The notes beneath the pieces were generated by a model that worked only from the letters and a program-made list of their open reading frames with translations, searched no databases and was not told the DNA's origin. From assembly GCF_016808095.1 (NCBI RefSeq), contig NC_068976.1:3368001-3432000 (forward strand): a DNA stretch of 64,000 nucleotides, read 5' to 3'. Position numbers and translations under genes: made by a program. The DNA is from Vigna angularis (taxonomy: Eukaryota; Streptophyta; Magnoliopsida; Fabales; Fabaceae). This document shows, piece after piece, positions 36,101-46,617 of the stretch. The first letter of the stretch is position 1; each line of letters opens with the position of its first letter.

Positions 36101-37371
36101 CTTAAACATGTTAAACGCTATCTGACCAAAGATAAAATCTAAAGAAGTGTTTACTTGACCAGAAGATACCATGAGCTTAATAAATATCTCATCTTACGAT
36201 GAAGTATATATCATGCTAGGTATCCATTGTGAAAAAGAGCTTAATCTAAAAATTCTACCTAACGATAGAAAATCAAAAGCACTTTGTTGTTCTGAGCAAG
36301 CATTAAATGACATTAAATGTTCAACGTTCAAAAACAACAAAAGTGATAAGAAAAGACGTATGTACCGCATGCACAATTTACTATAATTTTCTAGATAAGT
36401 TATACAACACGCATCCACAGTGCTACAAATCAAATATCAAAAAGTGAACGTTAGAAACAAATGAGATATTCACATAATTTTCCTCACTTGAAGCAAAGTC
36501 TAAAAATATCATACAACCTACTTCAAGCAAAGGACTGAAAAAATATGCATGCTCTGACAAAAGTTGACTTACACAACGGTTGTTGTGAAAAGAAGAAAGA
36601 GAAATTAAAAGTAGCGAGACTACTAATGACAAATACAGTCAAACATACATATATCCATAAAATTTATAAATAGAAGATCTCTCAACAAGAAAATCAAAAG
36701 GATAGCTCAAGAGCACAAGTAAAGCTTACAACGAAATATCTATCCTGAAGAGAAAGAGAGAGAAATAACTCAAAGAAAAACAATACATCTGAGTTGAACG
36801 AAAGAGAAGATAAGAGAAAAAAAGAAAGATATACCCTCGAGCTTAAGCGTCAAATTTCTTACCAGTATAAGAGAGAAGAGAGAAACATATGTGTGTGTTT
36901 AGACTACATTTTATTGTAATCAAATCCTTTTTGTGAGAGATTTAGTCTGAATTGCTTCTAAGAAATTGTTGATTACAATTCTCAAGAGAATTAAAATACT
37001 TGCAACTGAACTATGTTTTAGTTGAGGAATCTAGGCGTGGTAGTCTAGTACTAGGAGTGGTTCGAATACTCAAAGGAAATCTCAGCTAAGGTTGTTGAGT
37101 ACCAAGCATGGTGTGAATACTCAAAGAAAAGCTCAGCAAGGGTGCTGAGTACCAGAAGTGGTGCGAATACTCAAAGGGAATCTCTGCAAGGGTGCTGAGT
37201 ACTAGAAGTGGTGCTAATACTTAGAGGAAATCTCGGTGAGGTAGCTGAGTACCTAGAGTGGTGCTAATACTCATTTATAATCATGTAAAGATTATAGTGG
37301 AACCCTCTACAAAGGAGACTTGACGTAACATAGTTGGAGTGAACCAATATAAAATCTCTTGTGTTATTTTT
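36101..37371 (+). mobile_element. SIRE/Maximus-type copia LTR, 3' truncated
   Basis: This plus-orientation LTR-like stretch ends with the ordered blocks TAATCATGTAAAGATTATAG, GGAACCCTCTAC, GACGTAACATAGTT and GAACCAATATAAAA (37285-37350). The order matches 2007-2095. It then breaks off abruptly into the start of a different LTR near 37372. The left boundary is a guess. It carries the 50-bp minisatellite described separately. Confidence 0.5.
37045..37273 (+). repeat. 50-bp minisatellite in copia LTR
   Basis: About 4.5 tandem copies of a 50-bp unit: GAGTACYAGAAGTGGTG, then CGAATACTCAAAGGAAATCT and CAGCAAGGGTGCT with variations. It sits just upstream of the TATAAAA-containing end of the LTR, so it may lie in the transcribed or promoter-proximal part. 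Confidence 0.88.
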
Positions 37372-39853
37372 GTTGATAGGGAGAGCTAAACCTACCCTTT
37401 AAATCTATGTTTTTGATGATGAACAAAAGAATGATTTTATAATTTCTTACACAACAAATGGCATAACAATTGTTATATCTGTATCTTATTTGTTTGTGCT
37501 TGTTATGAGAATACATTTGTATTAAAATGAATCATGCTTTAAACAAATTGAATATATCATTTCTGGGTGAAATAATCTATTTAACAGTGTATATAATTTG
37601 TTAGATTTCATAAAAGGGGAAAACTACACTGTAATAATCAATTAAAACAGAAAGTTAGGCCAATATATGTTTCATTTGTGATATATCTATTTAAAATGAA
37701 AATTAAATTAAAAATTTGCTTAATTACAGGACTAATCGATTACATAAGTTGTATAATCGGTTAAATCAATTTACTTTGTTTAAATCCATTTCATTTAATA
37801 GCCTGAACTGTCATAACGGTCAAATGATTTTATAACTGGTGATGAATCAATATTTTATCTTATTCGCTTAGCCTCTTGTACTAGATTTAATTAGGGAATT
37901 GTGCTTAAATGTCAATTATTTCCTCAATTTTGCTATTTAGGTTTAATTTGACGAGTAATTCTTATTTTTTAATTAATTTGAATTATTTGAGCTTAATTAT
38001 TTCCATTATTATTTTCAAGACAATTTTAGGAATTATATTTTGGAACTCCAAGAGGGCAAAAATTTCAACAACCACTCTCCACATAAGCATTTTTAGATTA
38101 ATTTCAATTGTAAACTTGTTTTTGTAATTTTTGGGCAGACTTTTGCACATTGGGTCACTTTTTGGTAAATTTAGGAGAGGCCCAAAAGTGGGGGCTGATT
38201 TGGCAGCCTAGGGTTTAGTGCCCAACAGCCCTTCACTCCCTCACTCTCACACATTCTACTATTCCATTGTGCACATTTTTCGTTTTAGCTTCTGGATAAA
38301 GAGCTTCCATGAGGTTTTTCATTTTTTATGTATTGAACTCATTTTCATTGCAATTCAATAGTTGTATTCGTTTCTGCACTTGGGTTTCCTCTTCAATTTC
38401 GTTTTCTATTTCAAATTCTCTCTGTTGAAATTCGTTTCCCATTTTCCATTGCATCTTCGTTTCATCTTCCTATTTGGTTTTCTGATTTCATTTTAAGCTT
38501 ACGTTTTGAATTGCGTTTTCGTTTGTGTGTTTAACTTCGTTTGCAGTTCTTGCCTTTGCTGTTCAAAATTTCGTTTTTCAATTTCATGCTCATTTATTTT
38601 TTCTACATTGCATTCTCTGTTCCAGTAATGAATCGTTTTTGGTTTCAAGTTCGTTTCTGCATTTGAAGTTCGTTTTCCAATTTGTTTGCCTCTGCTGTGT
38701 TGGTTTGGTATTGCATTTTACTGTGTAGAACTCATTTTCATGGAAGGGTGAATCTGTTTGGTTGGTCATAGTTTCATTGCATTGCTTCCATGAGGTTTCT
38801 GCATTGTTATTGCGAATCTGCTGCCTTTCCCTTGCATCATGTCCAATCTGTTTTTGCACTTGCAATTAGGACAGGCTTAGTGGTCTAATTGGTGTTTAAT
38901 TTTTGCTTAGTTAATTAATCTGTGTGTGCAAAACTGATTAGACATGTGCAATGTGTTTGCTTAATTCACATTTTTGAAAACCTAATTAATATTCACTTAG
39001 TTGGTTAATTGGTGTTGGATTAGGGGTGAAATGAGCATTTAAGTTATTGTTAATCAAGGATTGGAAACATTGTAACTACACTAATGACCAACCGTCTTTA
39101 ATTAGTGTTTTAATTCGTGTTAATCGGTTAATTTAAGTTTGCAAAAACTGTCCAAATTCCCCCTCCCCCCACTACGTATTTGACCTATTGCTTGAACCAC
39201 ATTTGGTCCTTGAGAGACAACCTATAAGTCACTTCCTAGTATATACTGCATTTTAATTGCATATTAATTTTATTCGGGTACGGCCTCGATCAACTAGCTA
39301 GTATGATTAAATAATCGATTACATGCTTAGGATAATTTGTTAAAAAAGAAGCAAACTTGTTAAAACAGAAGGAAAAACTTAACATATTACATAAATAACT
39401 TAATCGATTATAATGTGTCAGATTCAGAAAATCTTATATATATGTATCTTGAGCTTTGTTTCAAAACATAAAATCATTATCACTTTCATATACTAATTGT
39501 TTCAATGAGTTTTGATTATAAGAGCGTTAAAAAAGTGATCTTGAAGAATCAAGGTTCAAATAGGGTTATTTACACATCAAGATTCTTTTAAGAAAGTAGG
39601 TTGAACTGTTATGATTTGATCTATACCAAGAGGAGTGTGATTGAAAGATTAGAATCATCATTGACAATTTGTATTTTCTACCTATGCGTGTTGGCCAAGT
39701 GTTGAGAGTTGTGAGTGTTCTCAAGGGTTGTAAGAGAGTGTGGGTATTCATCTCTTGTTTGCTATATTGATTTTGAGTGTGGTGATAAGTGCATTGAGAG
39801 GGGTATTAATGAATCATTATTTTGTACTATTCACTTAGCTTTCCGCAGCGAAT
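37372..39853 (+). mobile_element. Copia LTR split by a gypsy solo LTR
   Basis: The left part (37372-37884) starts after a polypurine-like GATAGGGAGAG and has TTTTTGATGATGAACAAAAG. The right part (39293-39853) continues with ATAATCGATTACATG and ends near TTTCCGCAGCGAAT, which resembles the CCGCTGC word near the end of the LTR at 43221. The interruption is the ACTAG-flanked solo LTR. Without it the LTR is about 1.06 kb, close to the 1.03-kb LTR at 43221-44246. Confidence 0.55.
37885..39292 (+). mobile_element. Gypsy-family solo LTR, TSD ACTAG
   Basis: The 1,408-bp LTR lies between perfect 5-bp duplications ACTAG (37880-37884 and 39293-39297). Its end GGCCTCGATCA and start (ATTTAATTAGGGAATTGTG, first bases mutated) match the LTR at 39854-41005. 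It has long TTCGTTTT-rich pyrimidine tracts (38330-38700). Host LTR sequence resumes on both sides. No internal sequence remains, so it is a recombined solo LTR. Confidence 0.85.
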
Positions 39854-41005
39854 TGTATTAGTGAATTGTGTTTAATTCACCATTATTATCTCATTTTCCC
39901 TATTTGAGCTTAATTTGACTATTAATTCTTATTTTAATTAATTTGAATTATTTGGACTTAATTATTCCAATTATTAACTCCAGGACAATTTTGGAATTAT
40001 TATTAGGACTTCAAGAGGGTTGCCACATCATTTATTATTTTCCACATCAACATCTCTTTTTAATTTCATTTTTAGTTTAGGTTTGGGCCCATTTTTGGAC
40101 ATATTTTAGAAGCCCATATGAAGGGCAAAACGGTAAATGGGACTTTTAAAACCCTAAATCAGATTTCGAACTCCTCCTTTCTCCCTCATTCTCGTTTTCT
40201 AGGTCTTGGTGCGTTCCTTCTTATGTGTTGAATATTTTGGTCTAATTACAATTCTATTTTGTTCTTTTACTTCAATTTAGTTTTCGTTTTGCATTACTGT
40301 TTGGATTTATGTTTTCCATACAATTTCATTTTTCCCATTTGCATTTCAATTTTTGTCATAGATTTGTGTTTCCCATTGTGTTTTCAATTCTGTTTCGCAT
40401 TTCAATTCTGGTTCACATTTCAATTCTGTTTCGTTGTGTTTAATTTTGTTTTAATGGTAAGTTAAGTGTGTTTGGTTGGTCATTAGTGTAATTGCATTGT
40501 TTTCCTTGAGATTGTTGGTCTGTCATGGTGATTTTTGCTGCTTTGGCTTGGCATACAATTGAATTTGTTTTGCGCTTGCGATTGGATATACGCTTAGTTG
40601 TCTAATTGGTGTTTAATCTTTGCTTAGTTGATTGGACTACATGGTGCAAAATTGATTGAATGTGGGCATCGCGTTTGTTTAATTCGCTTTTATGAAAGCA
40701 TGATTAGTCTTCGCTTAGTTGGTTAATTCATGTTGGATTAGGGGTTAGAGGAGTGGGTATTTGTTGTTAATCTGTGATTGGAAGCATGACCATTGAGCTA
40801 GTGATCAACCGTTTTCATTAGTGTTTGATTTTGTGTTTTAGTTTGTTAATTTCAAGTCACAAATTATCCACAAAACCACCCTCACCAAATGTTCGGTCTA
40901 ATGACTGAACCACATTTGGTCCTTGAGAGACAACCTAGGAGTCACTTCCTAGTTTATACTGCATTTTAATTGCTTATTAATTTGATTCGGGTACGACCTC
41001 GATCA
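39854..41005 (+). mobile_element. Second LTR of the same gypsy family, joined to a tRNA-Asp copy
   Basis: This 1,152-bp LTR starts TGTATTAGTGAATTGTG and ends GACCTCGATCA. It aligns by eye along most of its length with the solo LTR at 37885, for example CATTTGGTCCTTGAGAGAC at both right ends. Four bases (AATT) separate its end from TGG, the start of a tRNA-Asp-complementary stretch that runs far past a normal 18-nt primer-binding site. No gypsy internal sequence follows. The right neighbour is copia pol. Confidence 0.8.
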
Positions 41006-41009
41006 AATT

Positions 41010-41081
41010 TGGTGTCGTTGCTAGGGATCGAACCCAGGTCGTCCGCGTGACAGGCGGAAATACTCACCACTATACTACAAC
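41010..41081 (-). tRNA. tRNA-Asp(GTC)-derived sequence, probable pseudogene fused to LTR
   Basis: The minus strand reads as nearly complete tRNA-Asp. It has the D arm GTATAGTGGTGAGTAT, a perfect anticodon stem around CTGTCAC (anticodon GTC), the T loop GTTCGATC, 3' acceptor strand CAACGAC, one base, then CCA. Nuclear plant tRNA genes do not encode CCA, so its presence plus the LTR next door points to a copied mature tRNA primer. The first three acceptor bases are missing or replaced by copia sequence, and the T stem has about two mismatches. It is therefore unlikely to make a working tRNA. Confidence 0.8.
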
Positions 41082-43220
41082 AGGAGCATATGTTTCATCA
41101 TAATCAATACCTTCTTCTTTACTATAGCCTTTTGCAACAAACCTAGCTTTATTCTTGGTGATGTTTCCATCTTCATCCCGTTTGTTTCTGAACACCCATT
41201 CTGTTTTTATCACTTGATGGGTGCTTTCTCTAGGGACTTGATTTCTTTCAAACTAATTGAGTTCTTCTTGCATTGCAACACACCATTGATTGTCTTCAAG
41301 AGCTTCCTTGACGCTCTTAGGTTTTAACTGTGAAACAAAAGCCATAGTCATGCAATAATTAGCTAAGTTTCTACGAGTACTTACCCCTTTTGAGACATCT
41401 CCAATAACATTGTCTAAAGATAATCCTCGAGGTTGTTGTCATGTCTTAGCTAAATCATTAGGTTGAGGATTATTTATCTCATCAATTGTTGTCTCCTACA
41501 AGTCTTCTTCTTCACCTGCAACTGATTCACTTGACTCAAGAGGTTTTTCCTTAAGGTCCACAATTTCATCAAAGACAACATGAATAGATTCTTCTATTTC
41601 AAAGGTTCTCCGATTAAAAACTCTATATGTTTTACTAGTTCAAGAATAACCAAGAAATATAGCTTCATCAGATTTTGAATCAAATTTATCCAAATTTTGT
41701 TTTTCATTATTTAAAACAAAACATTTGCATCCAAATATTTTCAAATGAGAAACATTAGGCTTTTCTCCTTTAAACAATTCATAAGGAGTACATTTTAAAA
41801 TAGGACGAATAAGCATTCTATTTAAGACATAACATGCAGTACTTACAGTGTCAGCCCAAAAATGTGTCAGCCTAAAAATGTTTTAGAATCTTTGATTCAT
41901 TTAATAGAGTTCTTGCAAGTTCTTCTAAAGATCTATTTTTCCTTTCTACAACCCCATTTTTTTGTGGGTTCTAGGTATAGAAAAATTATGAGAAATTACA
42001 AGTTCATCAAAAAAAATTCAAATGATTCATTTTGAAATTCCCCTCCATAATCACTACGAATAGATTTAATTTTCAAATTTATTTCATTTTGAACTTGTTT
42101 CGTAAACTTTTTGAAAACTTTGAAAGTTTCACTTTTTAGAGTAATAAAAAATGTCCATGTAAATGTTGAATATTCATCAACAATAATTGAAGCATAATAA
42201 TTTCCCCAAAAAAATTTTATCCTTGAAAGACCAAATAAATCCATGTGCAAGAGTTCTAAGAGTTTTTCACTCGAAAAAATTTTTCGAATTAAAAGATGAT
42301 TTGACTTGTTTACCCTTTTGACTTGTAGCACAGTTTGTCTTTAATAAAATTGAGTTTTGGTAGATATGAGTCCATTCAATTGTTGCATATGAATATGAGC
42401 AGCTCCCTTATGCCACAATCATGGATTTTCTTCTTTTACTACTAAACATGAAATATTTTTATTTGAAACATTTTCCAAATCAATTAAATAAATTTAGCAT
42501 GTCTAACACCTTTCAACACAACTTCAGAAGAATCTTTTTCATGGATAGTACAATAATTGGATTTGAATGTTACCTTGAAACCTTTGTCACATAATTTGAT
42601 TGCCAAGTCACTGATGGCAGTCACCTTTGGTTGTCAAGTCTTGTCCAAAGATTTAAGAATTTTTATATTTAATTCATCATTGTCAAAGGACTGACCTAAC
42701 CTGATAGGATGATTCATTATGTACGTGAAGCACTTCTGAACATCTATAATAGTTTATCCCTACTTCATATGAAACATCTCATACTCTTGGATTAGAGTAT
42801 TTCTTCTGGCTCTCCTAACATCATTAGTTTCTTCATGGGTAACTCTCAGCATCTCCCACATCTCTTGAGCATTCTTACAAGTTGAGATTCCGTAAAACTC
42901 ATCAACAGTTAGAGCAGATGATATTATATTACGAGCCCTTACGTCTTGTTGGGATTTTCTTCTATCATCATCTTTCCATTTTTCTCGCGATTTGGGTTCC
43001 TGCAAATTGTTAATAAACACAATAGGAACAAAAGGACCGTTTGTGACAATTTCCCAAATATCACTATCAATAGATTCCATGAAAATTGACATTCTCACTT
43101 TACAAAAAGCATAGTTTTCTCCAGTAAACAAAGGAGGTCAGTTGATAAAGGCACCCTTAGCAAAGGTTTGATGTTGCCCTGTCATTTTGAATTATTATCA
43201 AAGCAAGCTCTGATACCAAT
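41082..43220 (-). pseudogene. SIRE-type copia gag-pol remnant
   Basis: On the minus strand, gag begins at about 43185. 43131-42760 is open and has MFTGENYAFCKVRMSIFM and SREKWKDDDRRKSQQDVRA, like SIRE-type gag. After a large deletion the integrase core appears at 42331-41996, with LLHMDLFGLSRIK, IIVDEYSTFTWTFF and IRSDYGGEFQ, keeping both aspartates. The start of the RT follows near 41190-41085 (a DEDGNITKNKARFVAKG-like block and DYDETYAP). It stops at the tRNA-LTR junction, so the remaining RT, RNase H and 3' LTR are absent. Many stops and frameshifts are present. Confidence 0.8.
43207..43218 (-). other. Copia primer-binding site (tRNA-Met type)
   Basis: The minus strand reads TGGTATCAGAGC, two bases inside the LTR end at 43221. 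It matches the initiator tRNA-Met site usual in copia elements. Confidence 0.85.
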
Positions 43221-44246
43221 TGTTAGAGTGGTGCAGCGGAATGATTAGTGTGTACAACAAACCAAGAGGGGTTGAACTGGTTTCTTATCGCAAATAATAC
43301 CTTTAATAATTTTCTCATAAAATATAAATTCCTTAACAATAATTTAAACAAATTAAAGAGTAAGGAAGAGAGAAAATTGCACATAAGATTTTTATACTGG
43401 TTCGGTTGTTAATCTCAAACAAGAATTAACGCTTCATTATCACAAACCAACAAATCATTACAAAGAAAATAACACAATTTAAGGTTAGAACACCTCTCTT
43501 GTTACCACAAGAGATGAAACTCACTTACCTTCGAAACCCACAAGGGATGAACACCTCCTCCGAATGTTTCACGAAGGATGAGCATCTTCTTTGAATATTC
43601 ACAAAGGATGACAGGCTTTAACTCAGCAACAACAATAGCACTCAATCACAACTCTAATGAAATTTCTTGCTCTATGCCAACACCAAGTTCTAAAAGTCAA
43701 CGCATAAGGGTTACACAAACCCTAGAACACTTATCACAACACACAACAAATAAGAATTTCGAATACAAAGTATTTTGTATTTTAGAATGAGAGTCTCAAT
43801 CCAATTTATAGAGATATCACTCAAGGATACCTCCAAAAATTTATTGTCAGCTATTTAACGTGTGATAATCGATTATCCACTTATGGTAATCTATTATGCA
43901 CTTAATAAAGGCACAACAATCAAAAACTTGCTTAAAAATTTTCATAATTACTCGTGATAATCGATTATGGCAAGTCATAATCGATTACTAATAATCGATT
44001 ATTATAAGTTGGTAATCGATTATCTTGAGTATAAATGAGGTTTTCTAATTCAAAACGAATTTTAACGTAACCTAAAGCCAAAAATACATAGAATCAAAGA
44101 TAAACCACACCCTATACATAAATCTACTAAATTACAAAGGTTTTAACACAAAACAAGTCTTCATAAAGATTTTCTTTCAACAAGAGCACTTGAAATTTGA
44201 CTTTGAGACATCATCATAACTTCTTCTCTTCAGCTTTATGCTAACA
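43221..44246 (-). repeat. 5' LTR of truncated copia element
   Basis: The 1,026-bp LTR on the minus strand starts TGTTAGCATAAAG and ends CCACTCTAACA, with inverted TGTTAG/CTAACA termini. The primer-binding site lies directly inside. Between 43860 and 44035 it has five copies or near-copies of ATAATCGATTAT. A TTTTTATACTGGTTCGG block near 43390 corresponds to the GAACCAGTATAAAAA block of other SIRE-type LTRs. Confidence 0.85.
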
Positions 44247-44755
44247 ATTTTCACTCTATTTAAGCCTAAATGTGTTTTAGATTAATCAATTAATATCATT
44301 GTCAACTAGTTGTTTGAGATTCCTTTTTTCTATCTTTGGATTTTTTTTATTTAAATGCATAATTTCTTGTGACAAAATAAAAGTGTTTGATTTAAGAAAA
44401 CTTTAACATTCTCAAAGTTGAAATCATTTTTTTGGAACTCTTTTAACAAATCTTTTTTAAAGTTAATCAAATATTTAAACACTTCTCCTTATTAGAATAT
44501 GTAGGTGATTTGTTTCAATCTTTAATGGAGCTGGAGGAAGAATTTGGTAGAAAAAACTATAGGATGTTGAAAGAAATAGTCCATTAAAGAATTACAAATC
44601 ATTGCAACACTAAGATTGTGTTCCTTTCAATAGATTTACTATTTGTGAGATAGCAAGTGCGAATGACATGCTTGTTCCTTCAAAAGATTTATAAACAAAA
44701 GAAGAGTACTTCGGGGAGGGAGGTGAGATTCTCTCTCCTAAGGTGGGGTGATTTA
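44247..44755. other. Unassigned sequence
   Basis: No gene or repeat was recognised. ATTTT just right of the LTR (44247-44251) would be the target duplication of the copia element, but its left partner is lost. Confidence 0.4.
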
Positions 44756-45033
44756 GGCCTTGTTCATTTGAAGGGATTTGGGGGAGAGTAATTGAGGGGA
44801 TTTGAGAGGATTTGAATATAAATTTTTTTGTTGTTTATTTGAGTGAATTTGGATGTAAGTGAGAATGAATTTGGAAGTAAAGTTTGTGAGAATTAGTGCA
44901 GGATTTGATTGACGTGACAGATTAAAAAAATTTACTTCCAAATTCACTCAAATAAACAACAAAAAATTTATCTTCAAATTCTCTCAAATCCCCTCAATTA
45001 CTCTCCTCCAAATCCATTCAAGTCAACAAGGCC
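44756..45033. mobile_element. Tourist-like (PIF/Harbinger) MITE, TSD TTA
   Basis: The 278-bp near-perfect foldback has ends GGCCTTGTTCATTTGAAGG and, inward from the right, GGCCTTGTTGACTTGAATGG. It is flanked by TTA on both sides (44753-44755 and 45034-45036). Arms of more than 100 bp match closely. The 3-bp TWA duplication and GGCCTTGTT end are typical of Tourist-type MITEs. Confidence 0.9.
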
Positions 45034-45036
45034 TTA

Positions 45037-46617
45037 AAGAAATAAAAAAAAAACAATTAGCAAATAGCCCTAATATTTTCTAAAATTTACAACTCTTTAT
45101 CTATGATAAATAATAATAATAATAATGAAATATAAAGTATTTAAAAATAATATTAATGTAAAAATACATCTAAATAAAATATTAAGAAAAGTTATAATGG
45201 TAAAAGTAATTAATTAATAATAGTATTAATTTTTGTATAATTCAATATTTAATTAAAATTATTTTTAACCAATCACATTTTATTTTAAATTAATTACACC
45301 TATTAATTTTCTATAAAAAGTATCCATATTTTATTTTAAATTAATTTTAACTAATTACATTTTATTTCTTTATTAATTTTATCCATTAGAATAAATATGT
45401 AATCTTACCATTTAATCTATTAAAAATGCATTTATCAAATCATTCACAAACTTCACTCTTAAATATCTTCACTATCACCTTCAAATATCTTAAAACAAAC
45501 AACTTCATTTTATCTTCTCTTCTTCCTCAAATTTATCCACCCATTCTTCTTTAAATAATCTTCCTAAAAGAAACACAGCCTAAATGGGCTTGGGAGAAAA
45601 GTTTGAGGAGCTTGCCAATGCATTGCCTTGACAGTGGAAAGGAGAAGCGTAAGGCCGTGGCTTTTAAAACATATCAAACAATTCTTCTTTGTCTTCCAAC
45701 TTTCTAGACTGTTTCTGCAAATTACTAGTTGCACCCCACAATAAAAGTAAAGTAAAAGACTCATCATTCACCACTACACTACACCATCCCACCATTGCTA
45801 CTGTTTGCTGCCACCACACCGCTGCTATAGAGGAAGAAAAAAAGGACTCATTCTGAAAAAAAAAAAGGACTTATCCTTTCCAAAATATATTTCATGTAGG
45901 AGCATTTGAAAACCTCATTCTGAATAGCATTATGTATTATGTGCATTCCAAAAAGTTTATTCTAAAAAAACTCATTCCAAAAAGCTTATTTTAAAATGTA
46001 TTTCAATCGTTCCAAATATTTTATTTCAAAATTCTCATTACAGAAATATCATTCTTGAATTCTATTTCCAAAATCTCATTCCAAAATACTGTTTCAAAAT
46101 TCCGAAAACTTTCCAAAATAAGTATTTCAGAAGTCACTTTTACGGAGAGTAAAATAGTCATTTTCAAAATTTAAGAGGGTGCACGAAGAAATTGTAGAAG
46201 TACAGGGAATAAAAGCCTTTAAAGTTGTGCTTTCTCAATCCAATTTTTTCCTCTTTGATTCTAAAAAAGCTCTTCAAGAATTATTTTAAAAAATAATTTT
46301 TGAAGACAAAATAGCCAGATCACGATCAAACACTCTTAAACACTAAAATGCATATATAAATGGAGCCTGAACCTCCATACAAAGGTAAAAATGCACTCAG
46401 CTGTTCCGATTTTAATAAAATCAAACTTTAAGGCGGGCTGCAGATTGAATTAAAATCTTTTTCATACAGTACTCGTATAATAGAAACCATCATCAAGAAA
46501 ATCTTCAAGATTAAGCTTATATCTTTTCCTTACACAATCATTTGAAACTCGATAATGCATGTGCTCAACCACTAGATAATTGTGTTCAATTGAGTTGCTG
46601 ATAACGGATGTGGCACA
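45037..46617. other. AT-rich sequence including gene 3' flank
   Basis: No gene was seen. At 45880-46130 the word CATTCCAAAA and variants (TTCCAAAAT, TTTCAAAATTC) recur at irregular spacing, a degenerate low-complexity repeat. The right edge (46380-46617) probably contains the 3' UTR of the macro-domain gene. Confidence 0.45.

Noticed and set aside
41010..41081. Functional tRNA-Asp gene
   Set aside because: It encodes CCA, lacks the first three acceptor bases, has T-stem mismatches and is joined to an LTR, so a copied primer is a better explanation.
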